Positions 12,249 through 21,700 of a stretch of DNA of 64,000 bases are shown piece after piece. Under the pieces are notes generated by a model. It saw nothing but the letters and a program-made list of their open reading frames with translations, had not been told where the DNA came from and ran no database searches. Origin of the DNA: Hippopus hippopus. Lineage: Eukaryota > Mollusca > Bivalvia > Cardiida > Cardiidae. The position numbers and the translations under genes are program-made. Where the stretch lies: assembly GCA_946811185.2 (NCBI GenBank), contig OX328097.1, positions 31,581,627 through 31,645,626 of the forward strand. Reading direction: 5' to 3'. Positions within the stretch are counted from its first letter, which is position 1, and each line of letters begins with the position of its first letter.

Positions 12249-12510
12249 CTCATTACCTTTTGCAGACAATTTTTTGGTAACTCTGCAAAACAGGTATTTT
12301 CACAGGTATACTTGAAACAGCACGTTTAACTATTGGTCCATCTTAAGAGGACATTCACACAAAATACTTGTGTGGCCTCTTTTTTTTTTTGTGACAGATT
12401 CAAATTCTTCTTGTAGTAGGTCAATTTTGAAAACATTCTGAAAGAATTTTTTATAAGGTGCCATTTTATTTTCAAAGGTAATTTGTGAACTAATATTCAT
12501 CCACTGCTCT

Positions 12511-12730
12511 TTAACCCTATACTACATAATCCCTACTTTTAACGACCCTGAGATGAAAGCCTTTTGAAAACATTAAGGGAAAAGGAGAAAATGCTGCTGA
12601 CCAGCATTTTCTCCTTTTCCCACAAAGTTTTCTACCCTTCCCAAAACAAATTTAAATTTTTGAGTCACATTTACTTTTCCGTCTGCAAATTTAGATGACC
12701 CTTAAATTTTGTCGTTTGGTAAAGAGTTCA
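12511..12730 (+). mobile_element. Family A MITE
   Basis: Left TTAA; core GGAGAAAATGCTGCTGACC; end GTTTGGTAAAGAGTTCA. Confidence 0.85.
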
Positions 12731-12750
12731 CCTTTCACCCTTCAATCAAA

Positions 12751-13130
12751 TTAACCCTTTACCAGATGACAAAATGTTAGCCTTGTCCAAATTGAAAGCA
12801 TTTGCAGACAGCAATTTCAGTGTGGTTCAAATGGTGCAATCTTGCTTTGATAAGGTAGAAAACATTGTGGAAAAAGGAGAAAATGCTGGTTACCAGCATT
12901 TTCTCCTTTTCCCACACTGTTTTTAAAAGGCCTCTTCTACAGAGTCGTGAATATTTTGCAGACTACAAGTTAAGTGCCCTACCAAAAGATTTGTTTTTTG
13001 AAATTGTAGAAAAAATTGTTGGAAAACGAGAAAAATACTGGTTACCAGGATTTTCTCTTTTTCCACACAATATTTCCAAAAGCTTTCTTTCTTGGATGTT
13101 AAAAGTCTTGATCGTGTGGGAAGAGGTTAA
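12751..13130 (-). mobile_element. Two fused family A copies
   Basis: First core near 12880 (GGAGAAAATGCTGGTTACC), second near 13040 (GAGAAAAATACTGGTTACC); joined at TTTGCAGACTACAAG, so the first copy lacks its short-arm end and the second its long-arm end. Confidence 0.8.
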
Positions 13131-13381
13131 TTTGGTCAGTTTTTGTCAACCAGAAGCAGAATTTGCATCTGGGTCCATATTTACCAACCATTCTAAATTT
13201 CATTCTTGGTCTTATACCGTATTTAGAAAGTAACAGTCAACTTTCAAATGGCTAAACCAATTGGTTTATCCAATTAGAAGTCAATGTTTTACTTTAAAAT
13301 TTAGAAAATTCTTGAGAAAAATATTAAGAGTGGTTGGTGATTACGGACCCTTGTATATAAGGCAGCTTCAATGTTTCTATA

Positions 13382-13639
13382 CAGACCGGGTAGCTCAGTG
13401 GTTAGGGTGTCTTACTCGTGACCTGCAGGTTGTAGATTTGATACCCAGTTACGGCAAACTTTCTTTACGGCAATTTTTCACCTCTCACCTCTGATGCATG
13501 TAAGAAAAGTAGTCAATGGCTTGGAAAGAAAGTTGTGTCACTACTGGTGTGAGAAAGATCACGGAAACAATTGTGTAAGGTGCATTGACTACTTTGATAT
13601 GAACTAAGCTGTGAAAACGGCGTCAAACTCTTATACAGA
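13382..13639 (+). mobile_element. tRNA-derived SINE
   Basis: Head GGGTAGCTCAGTGGTTAGGG with a B-box-like GTAGATTTGATACCC; flanked by 14-bp duplications TCAATGTTTCTRTA at 13368-13381 and 13640-13653. 3' end GTCAAACTCTTATACAGA resembles the tails of the other copies. Confidence 0.8.
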
Positions 13640-13737
13640 TCAATGTTTCTGTAGCCAAAGGTGAATGACCCTATCAGAAGTTATATTCTGTAAAATGAGA
13701 ATTTTTCTTTAGATCTGAGTTCCCAACATTAAAAGGT

Positions 13738-14321
13738 CTTACGAACAAAGTCCGTAACAAAGAAACAAATGAACAAATGCATAGCAGAAATACAAGGACC
13801 AGGCAGGATTCAAACCTAGAACGCCCGGACAAAAGGCCAATATACCATAACCACTGAGCTAAAGAGAATTCTCTCTAAACGCAGTTGTCAGGTATTGATT
13901 TTATACAGAAAAGCTATGCAGTAAGGAAGGAGTGCTCTCCCGTAACACACCCCCTCTTAAATGTCATAATTTTGATGACAGAAAGCCTAAATAGGCAGTA
14001 AGTCTATTAATTAGACAACAAATGGCTAAATGGCTAATCCTGGACGAGCCCCATCTTACAAACAAAGTCCATAACAAAGAAACAAATGAAGAAATGCATA
14101 GCAGAAATACAGGGACCAGGCAGGATTCGAACCTAGAATGCCCGGACGAAAGGCCAATACCATAACCACTGAGCTAAAGAGAATTCTCTTTGGCTTAGTG
14201 GTCATGGTATTGGTCTTTTAAACCTCGAAAAACGAGGATATTTGTCTGCACAGGTTCGAATCCCGCCAGGTGCGGTTTGTATTTGAGCTATGCATTTGTT
14301 GCGAACTTCCATGTTCGTAAG
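13738..14321. mobile_element. Inverted-repeat element made of tRNA-like modules
   Basis: Ends CTTACGAAC and GTTCGTAAG, followed inward by matching sequence including AACAAATGCATAGC. Three tRNA-like modules with A-box (AGCTCAGTGGTTATGG type) and B-box (GGTTCGAATCC type): two on the minus strand (about 13800-13868, 14115-14178) and one on the plus strand (about 14190-14275). The left ~140 bp is directly repeated at 14041-14190. AAAGGT occurs just outside both ends and may be a target duplication. Origin is unclear. Confidence 0.6.
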
Positions 14322-14339
14322 AAAGGTCAAGTGGCATTG

Positions 14340-14555
14340 TTAAGCCTTAAAGTACCTTTCACAACCATTAGTTGCCTTTGCAAGCAGTGTGGATCAAGAT
14401 CAGACTGCACAAAATGTGCAGTCTGATCTTTGGTATACACTGTCCCCTGGGCAGAAATATCATAGACCAAAGCAACTATAGAATTGCAATCATTTTGGTT
14501 TTATTTCTATTCTGAAAATGTCTGGTTTATTTGGCGCCCAAGGATCAACTCTTAA
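14340..14555. mobile_element. Family B MITE, complete
   Basis: TTAA flanks; perfect stem GATCAGACTGCACA / TGTGCAGTCTGATC; right end TTGGCGCCCAAGGATCAACTC. Confidence 0.8.
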
Positions 14556-14755
14556 CCTTTTCGGTAGCTAAATAAATATGTCTACAGACCTTTTCAATGA
14601 GAAACCAGGGGGAGCTTCTCAGAACAATGCATTGAAAAAAATCGAAAGGTTTGAAACCGATATTATTAAAAACAGTGATTACATAATTACACAACTGAAA
14701 TAACTGCTGGGTTGCCTTCAAGCTTGATTTGGCTAGAAAATGTAACAAAGTATCA

Positions 14756-14941
14756 GAGTCCATATAAGAGGGAGTGATGGTATTCTAAATCCATTATTTC
14801 TCTTCCAAACCATATGTTGTAGGTACTCATTAGAATCGTCTCGATGAGACGCTTCTAATGAGTACCCCATGTTAGGGTTTAGTTGAGAACAATTAATATC
14901 TTCAATTTTGAAATCAAAATCACTCCCTCTGACTGGAGCTC
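14756..14941. mobile_element. Family D palindromic MITE
   Basis: Ends ATAAGAGGGAGTG and CACTCCCTCTGACTGGAGCT; centre GGTACTCATTAGAATCGTCT faces GCTTCTAATGAGTACC. Arms differ in their middle parts, so only termini and centre pair well. Confidence 0.75.
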
Positions 14942-14954
14942 TGAAAATACAGGA

Positions 14955-15180
14955 TTCAGCAGATCGAAGATCAGACTTAACATTCTCTGCAGTCTGATTT
15001 TGAACTGTACTACAAACACACTGAAAGCTGGGTTTGGGAATTTAGAGGTTAAACTGCCTCAACTCTTTCATTTCCAATGATGACTTATATAGCTTTTGAG
15101 AATGGTGTAGATCAAGATCAGACTGCACCAAGCATGCAGTTTGATGTTGGATCTATACCATCCACTACCTCAGGTGCTAG
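14955..15180. mobile_element. Two degenerate family B palindromes
   Basis: Centres at about 14965-15005 (GATCAGACTTAACATTCTCT) and 15110-15160 (GATCAGACTGCACCAAGCAT); ends not clear. Confidence 0.5.
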
Positions 15181-15584
15181 ATTATGACATTTTCAATGGC
15201 AATGGAAAATCTACCTTTAGATCTTAAAAAAATTACAAATGTCTTTGAGTAGGTAGCAAAGAGTTGGTAATGAAAAGGTATATTCAGAAAAAGAATCACA
15301 TTATTCCACATTATTAGAATTTCAAAGGTGTTTGTGGTGGGGGAATAGATAACAAAATATATAATAATTTCAGTGAAATACATGAAATATTGAAAACAGC
15401 TCAAAAACTATTCAAATGAATAAACATACAGACAAAATTCTGTAATTTTAGATAGAATCAATTTGCCATCTGTGAATGTTTTCAATTTTTACTAAACTTT
15501 TGTCAGCAATGGTGAAGAGTTACATAGTCATAACCTCAGAATAACAACAAAGTGTTAAATAATGCCAAGGTAAAAAAATGCAAC
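15181..15584. other. Unannotated stretch
   Basis: Weak family A long-arm trace near 15455-15525; no gene seen. Confidence 0.5.
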
Positions 15585-15690
15585 CATTTAACCATCTCTT
15601 TATCGGACAACGTAGATCCAAGATCAGACTGCATCTTCTGTGCAGTCTGATCTTGATCTACACTGTCTGCAAAAGGTGGAGGGTTCATGT
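15585..15690. mobile_element. Family B palindrome core
   Basis: GATCAGACTGCATCTTCTGT / GCAGTCTGATCTTGATCTAC; arms eroded. Confidence 0.6.
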
Positions 15691-15862
15691 ATTACTGGTT
15701 ATTCTATTTTTGTTTAGTTGTGGTAAATATAAAAAAGATTAGCAATTTGATACCATGCTATTATCTGTAAGGGTTTTGATTGTGGTACAGATAGGATAAA
15801 ATTTGACTTAAAAAAAAACACTAAAATACAGTTCAAACTCATTTCCATACAGTTTTGACATT

Positions 15863-16150
15863 TACCCCAAGTCCAGTAGCTCTGTTGGTAATATACAGGG
15901 CTTGAAACCGAGAGTTTGCAGGTTCAAACCGCACCACAGCCAATTTCTTTTCTATTACTGGCAAAAGTTACTGGGACAGGATTCATTCCTCTGTCACTGC
16001 TGGTCATAGTTTTGGTGATGGTCATGTGGTACAGCAGCTAGTTGCTTGGAAAGAATATTGTACAAAGTACTGGTAAAAAAAAATTCCAAGAAACATGGAT
16101 AAGTGCATTGGCTGCCTCAATATCTCCTTTTCTTCATTCTTGTCAGTTTA
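15863..16150 (+). mobile_element. tRNA-derived SINE, degenerate tail
   Basis: Same subfamily as the copy at 3143: CAGTAGCTCTGTTGGTAATA, B-box GGTTCAAACC, GACAGGATTCATTCCTCTGT. The 3' end is scrambled before joining a partial family A copy. Confidence 0.7.
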
Positions 16151-16154
16151 CATT

Positions 16155-16262
16155 TTACTATACAATCCTGTGTTACAAGCATTTTCTCTTTTTCCCTGAA
16201 TGTTTTCAAAGGCTTCCTTTCTCAGGGTCATTAAAAGTGGGGATTTTGTGGTAAAGGGCTAA
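16155..16262 (-). mobile_element. Family A, right half
   Basis: AAGCATTTTCTCTTTTTCCC then AGGGTCATTAAAAGTGGGG. Confidence 0.6.
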
Positions 16263-16741
16263 AGAACCTTTATTCCCAGAGCAGGCTTTGTCTGAATATG
16301 ATCTATATACCCTTAAAAGAAAAGCTGGAAGGCTTAAAACATACTTCAGAGTTGGGTGGCTCACTTTAAGATATTTAATACATCCTATCTTAGGTATGTC
16401 ACAATTTATAAATTATTCATTTTTAAGATATAATCTTAAAGGATATACAGTTTATTGACCCAGTTCTTTATATTGTTTGATTTTGAATTTTTATTTCTTT
16501 AGTTATTTAATAACACTGATTGATAATTTGCTCTTGTTCTGCTTGACATTATTCTTGTTACACTCTTTAAATTGATATACATCAAACAGCAAGTACATTG
16601 TAGTGGGATGGAATTGAAACAGAGGCAATTTTCACTTCAAGCTCTTTCATTTGCTACTTTTTGCTGTTCAGATTCACCAAAGCTGGGTAGCATTTTATAA
16701 GCTGTGCATTTTTTTTTATCCTTTTATCAAGACCTGTGCAT
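16263..16741. other. Unannotated stretch
   Basis: AT-rich; nothing recognised. Confidence 0.5.
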
Positions 16742-17195
16742 TTAACCTTTTACCACACAATCCAGACTTTTAGTGACCTTCAAGAAGACAGCTTTTGAAA
16801 ACATTGTAGGAAAAGGAGAAAATGCTGGTGTAAACCAGCATTTTCTCCTTTTCCAACAATGTTTTCAACATATTAACTCTTTACCAAATGACAAAAATTT
16901 TGACTGGTCCAAATTCAAAGCATTTGCAGACGACAAATTAAAGATGGCTAAAATGCTGGAATTTGTCCTTCATAGAGTAGAAAACATTGTGGTAAAAGGA
17001 GAAAATGCTGGTTACCAGCATTTTCTCCTTTTCCACAATGTTTTCAAAAGGCTTCTTTCCAAGGGTCTTTAAAACCTGGGACTGTTTGGTAATGGGTTAA
17101 GGAGATAAACCATCACTTTTGCAAAAGTTGATTTGTTGTCTGCAAATGCTTTCAATTTGGACTAGTCTAAAATTTTGTCGTTTTGGTAAAAAGTT
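16742..17195 (+). mobile_element. Family A MITE, host of a nested copy
   Basis: CCTTTTACCACACAATCC and core before 16873; long arm resumes at 17101 and reaches GTCGTTTTGGTAAAAAGTTA. Confidence 0.85.
16873..17100 (-). mobile_element. Family A MITE nested in another A copy
   Basis: 220 bp between TTAA at 16873 and 17097; core GGAGAAAATGCTGGTTACC intact. Confidence 0.92.
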
Positions 17196-17544
17196 ACATG
17201 GCAAAAATACCTTGAACAAGTACACCCTGGTTATAAAGGTCTGTTTATACAGAGGGTGAACGCGAACGCTGTTTTTTGTCCTGGAATATTTTAGTCATTT
17301 GTAGGGGAACCGTTCAAATAGAGTGCGAACGCAAACGCGAACAAATATTTGTTCACGCAAACGACCGCCTTGATTGCCCCCAGAGCGAATTTTCTGAGAA
17401 GTTCGCGCAGATTTTTTGCTATCAACCAATCAGCAGGTACTTCCCTTGCATCATTTCCACAAATAGAAACTTGTACGCCTGACCGTTCCAAGAAAAAGCT
17501 AGGCACAAGCGTCAGTCTACTTTGCTTGTGAAGTTTGGAGAAGA

Positions 17545-17649
17545 ATGGACAAGACAATGGACAAGACAGAAGCCATGATTCTTGAAATTGAGAAGAATCA
17601 TGTACTGTATGACAAAGCAGACAAAGATTACAAAGACATCATGAAAAAT
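17545..17649 (+). pseudogene. MADF-domain protein fragment of the Harbinger element
   Basis: 35 codons containing EAMILEIEKNHVLYDKADKD then YKDIMKN, the start of a MADF DNA-binding domain (L-E-V--HP-LYDK--KDYKD). GTAGTT after the last codon resembles a donor site but no continuation exists. Harbinger elements often encode a Myb/MADF partner protein besides the transposase. Confidence 0.65.
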
Positions 17650-17800
17650 GTAGTTCTTGTACGAGGTGGTGGTACTCTCCAAATTCACTTCTTCTCTGTA
17701 AAATTTTGTGCACTGACACACGCCTTTTTCTCTTCCTCCGTTGTTTTGCGTACAAATACAGTACTATGATCTCCTCCGTGTCTGACTCTACCTGCGCCAT
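17642..17800 (-). pseudogene. PIF/Harbinger transposase N-terminal fragment
   Basis: From ATG at 17800: MAQVESDTEEIIVLYLYAKQ, a basic patch RRKRKRRVSVHKILQRR, then SEFGEYHHLVQEL before the reading frame ends at the deletion junction. The W/S-VH-I--RR-EFGE-H-L-QEL block is the N-terminal signature of Harbinger transposases; the DDE catalytic part is gone. Confidence 0.7.
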
Positions 17801-18109
17801 GATTCCAAATGACCAAATTTTATCTCTCACAGCAAGAAAAAGACGAGCCGCCTCGAAAGCCGTCGACGGTTTTCTGCGTTCGGGTTCCTGCTCTATTTGA
17901 ATGGCAAAACTGCTCAAAAGTCGCGTTCGCATTCGTGTTCGCGTTCGCGTTGGACACGTTCGAGTTCGCGCTCTGTATAAACGGACCTTAACCAGCTCCA
18001 GTTGGAATTGACCCTAATAGAACGCGGAATAAAACTGATGGGCATTCTTAGTCGAGTACTAGCCTCCAAATAACTGTGATTTCATGGTTGCTTTTGTCTT
18101 AAGAATGTC

Positions 18110-18230
18110 TCGGTGTAGTGGATGGTTTGGATCAAAGATCAGACTGCATATTTTGTGCATGTTTTGTGCATGCAGTCTGATCCTAATGTACACATGCCAC
18201 AAAGGCAACTATAGTTGTGAGAGGGTAAAT
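18110..18230. mobile_element. Family B copy with duplicated loop
   Basis: GATCAGACTGCATATTTTGT, loop phrase TTTTGTGCATG present twice, then GCAGTCTGATC. Confidence 0.6.
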
Positions 18231-18289
18231 CTAGGGACATACAAGTTAAAAACAGTTGGATCATAGTGGGTCCCTGAAGCTTTCATCCT

Positions 18290-18515
18290 TTGTAACCAAA
18301 CAATTCTGAGTTTTCACAACACAAGGAAAGGTTTTTTTTTGAAAACATTGTTTGGTACAGGAGAAAATACCGGTAACCAGGCTTTTGTCCTTTTTCCTGA
18401 AATGTTATCTACCCTTCCAGAAATGAACCCATTATTTGAGATGAATTTCATTTGTCATGCGAAAATACTGTCAGTATGGTAAATTCTAAACATTTTGTTG
18501 TCTGGTAAAGAGTTC
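18290..18515 (+). mobile_element. Family A MITE upstream of the CH1 exon
   Basis: CAATTCTGAGTTTTCACAAC; core GGAGAAAATACCGGTAACC; end GTCTGGTAAAGAGTTCA, 64 bp before the exon. Confidence 0.8.
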
Positions 18516-18578
18516 AACAGTTTACATGGTAGCTTGTGGATCCTGAATATTATGCTGTATATTTATACATACTTCCAG

Positions 18579-18746
18579 GCAAGAATGGAAATTCATGACC
18601 TTTTCAAGGACTTGGCTGATGGTAAAATGCTGATGAAGTTGCTAGAGATTATATCAGGAGAGAACTTGGGTAAACCAAACAAGGGCATTTTAAGAGTACA
18701 GAAAGCTGAAAATATCAACAGATGTCTAACATTTCTAAGGACAAAG
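18579..18746 (+). CDS. SPTBN5: Beta-heavy spectrin exon: CH1 domain, N-terminal half
   Basis: 56 codons, phase 0 at both ends (acceptor acttccag, donor gtattt). Encodes [18 protein letters not shown] and continues to LTFLRTK, the CH1 core with the DGxxLxxLLExxSGE signature. It starts inside the domain, so at least one upstream coding exon is missing. Family A copies end 64 bp upstream and start 40 bp downstream. Confidence 0.95.
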
Positions 18747-21700
18747 GTATTTCCTAATGTGACCCTGTGTTAGCTAAGCTTTTTGTCTAAACTCTTTTCC
18801 AATCATCCCAGGTTTTAAACGACACTTGGAAAGAAGCCTTTTGAAAACACTGGGAAAAGAAAATGCTGGTAACCAGCATTTTCTACCTTTCCTACAATGT
18901 TTTTACTCTCTCAAGAACAGGGGTCTGGCATGGCTCAGTTGAAAAGTGTGGGACTCATAACATGGAGGCCCTGGGTTTGAGCTGCACTGGATCCACTGGG
19001 CTTTTCGTGGGAGTGTCCTTGGGCAAGACACTTCAGAGCCCTAGCCTAGTACTGTTAAAGCCTAGGAAAATACAAATACGTGAGCTGTCGCTGTGATATG
19101 ACTGAAATAATGTTGAAAGTGGTGTAAAACACCATTTAATCAATCAGTTCTATCAAGGACAAATTCGGCCATTTGAGCCACCTTTAGATAGTAGTTGCCA
19201 ATACTTACAGTATGGACATGTGTAAAATTTTGTCATTTGGTCAACATATAAACTCCATCTGCTGTGCAGTTATGACGGCCTTCTGTGTTCAGCAACCTGT
19301 AAGATTTTTTAACTTTTTACCACACAATCCCTAACTTTAACAACCCTTAAAGAGAAGGCTTTTGAAGACATTGTGGGAAAAGGAGAAAATGCTGGTGACC
19401 AGCATTTTCTGCTTTTCCCAATATGTTTTCTTACCTATCATTGGCAAATTTTGTCATTTTGACCACCTTTAAATTTTTGTCTGCAAATGCTTTTGATTTG
19501 GACAATTTTAAAGTTTCGTAGTTTGGTAAAGAGTTAAAAGATGGCATAGACAAGAACTATGGCAGGACAAGAACTATTTACTTAAATCAGTGAGCAATAA
19601 TTAGTCAAGCTCTCACCATGTTTTGAAAACTTTACCCTAAAAGAACCAAACTAACAAAATAGAAATGTTCAGTATGGAAAAATGCCCAAATTACTGCTCT
19701 TTCAATGCTACTTATTGCCAGAATGGCATGGCATAGCAGACAGTGTAAATCAAAGATCAGATTGCAGATTTTGCTGCATATAGTTGTGAAAGACACTCCA
19801 GTTTGGCAAACAAGTTTAAAGAGAATCCTTCCTTCAAAGGTGTAATCTTTAATCTTTGTAATTTTCAGAAGAATTTTGTAGGTCTGAAAGTAACCTGTAC
19901 TGGAATGGGTTGCATGACTGGGGAAAAAAGTTGTGAAATGCAAAGTATAGTTTTTCATACTTGTACTTATTAGTACAAAATTGTTGTTTTAGGTGTACTT
20001 TGAAAATATTGGAGCAGAAGATATTATGGATGGCAACCCCAGACTGATTTTAGGATTGATATGGACAATTATTCTGAGGTTCCAGATTCAAGAAATTGAA
20101 ATTGAAGTGGTAAGTAAAAACAATTGAGCCATGCTGTGTGTAAAGGGGGCTTAATGAATCTACAGAAAGTATCGACCCAAGTCAGCCTATGTAGTCCATG
20201 CAGACAGACCTGAGTCAAAACTTTATGCTATTTGTCTGTTTTCTGCATATCAAAGGGCACGAGTACCACATAATTCAGTAGGTTGTAAGACAAAATGGAT
20301 TTTATGGACCCCAACTATTTGATGACTAATGCTTGGTATAGTGCTTCACAGAAGTGCATTAAACCTTTACCAAACAACAAAATTTTAGACTAGTCCAAAT
20401 TGAAAGCATTTGCAGACAACAAAATAAATGTGGCTGAAAAATTGAAATTTGTTGTTGGAAGGGTAGAAAACATTGTGGGAAAAGGAGAAAATGCTGGATT
20501 GTGTGGTAAAGAGTTAAACGGCTTTTGCCAGAGCATATCTCAAATATAGAAATGACTGAAAAATGAATGCTTTTTTTAAATTAGCCTGTTAACCTTTTAC
20601 CAATCAGTTTGTTAGTGACCCTGAGTAAGAAGATTTGGGAAAACATGTGGGAAATGGAGAAAATGCTGCTTACCAGCATTTTCTCCATTTCCCTAAATGT
20701 TTTCAAAATGCCTCTTCCTCAGGATTGTAAAAACATACGGGATTTTATGGTAAAGGCTTAACAATAAACAATAAGTATACATATTCTAGAACAAGATTGA
20801 TGGAAATGATTATGGAATGAATGCTTCTTTTCTGTTGGATATTGTTAACTCATACATTGAAAGATGCTCTGACTGCAGTGCTGTGAGTGTTATTGATGAA
20901 AAACAACTATAAGCACTAAAGAAACAATCTAAATTGTGCATTCATAGTTTCGTAAAGCATCTAGAAAATCCGTGTTAGAATGACAAATATGTCCATTGAT
21001 TGGTTATTGATTATAGGATGAAGATGATGAGAGTAGCGAGAAAAGATCTGCCAAAGATGCTTTATTGCTATGGTGTCAAAGAAAAACAGCAGGGTATGTA
21101 TTTCAATTTGTACACCTAGAGAAGGGGCTATAATTTTGCACTAACCAGAGCTCCAGACAGAGGGATTGATTTTGATTTCAGAATTAAAATACTAATTTTT
21201 CTCCACTAAACCTTATGTTATGGGTACTCATTAGAATCGTCACATCGAGATGATTCTAATGAGTACCCACAACAAAGGGTTTGGAAGAGAAATAATGGAT
21301 TTAGAATACCACCACTCCCTCTTATCTGGAGCTCAAAATATTTTGTCAAATTCTAAATTCATGACTAGCTATTTGATTGATGGAGATGATGTGTCGTGGT
21401 GGTGGGATGATACATGTAAGTAGTCCCTGGGAGTTGCAATGTTATCTAACTCTTTACCAAACAATGGTGAGTCTTAATACTTATCCTCCTAATAACTAAT
21501 ATGAAATTTCCAACATGATTGTAAAAACCCAAGTTGCTATTTCAAAGTTATGCTTTGGGAATAATATCTCCTGATTGGACAGTGTAGATCCAAGATCAGA
21601 CTGCATGTTCTGTGAGTCGTGCTTAGCAACCTATGGGTCATGGGCAGAGACTGAAAGCTTTTGAAAACATTGTTGGAAAAGAAGGAAATGCTGGTAACTA

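Larger units (their letters stand above)
17237..17988. mobile_element. PIF/Harbinger element, internally deleted (752 bp)
   Basis: Terminal inverted repeats AGGTCTGTTTATACAGAG (left) and CTCTGTATAAACGGACCT (right) match at 17 of 18 positions, flanked by TAA on both sides (17234-17236, 17989-17991), the TWA duplication of PIF/Harbinger. Subterminal regions carry many GCGAACGCGAA motifs in inverted orientation, far more CpG-rich than the surroundings. Inside are the starts of two convergent genes, a MADF protein (+) and a transposase (-), meeting near 17650. I infer one internal deletion removed the rest of both. Confidence 0.85.

Noticed and set aside
1..18578. First coding exon of spectrin (start Met and QKKTFTKW-type segment)
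   Set aside because: No matching segment with a donor site was found; upstream exon(s) are probably before the window.
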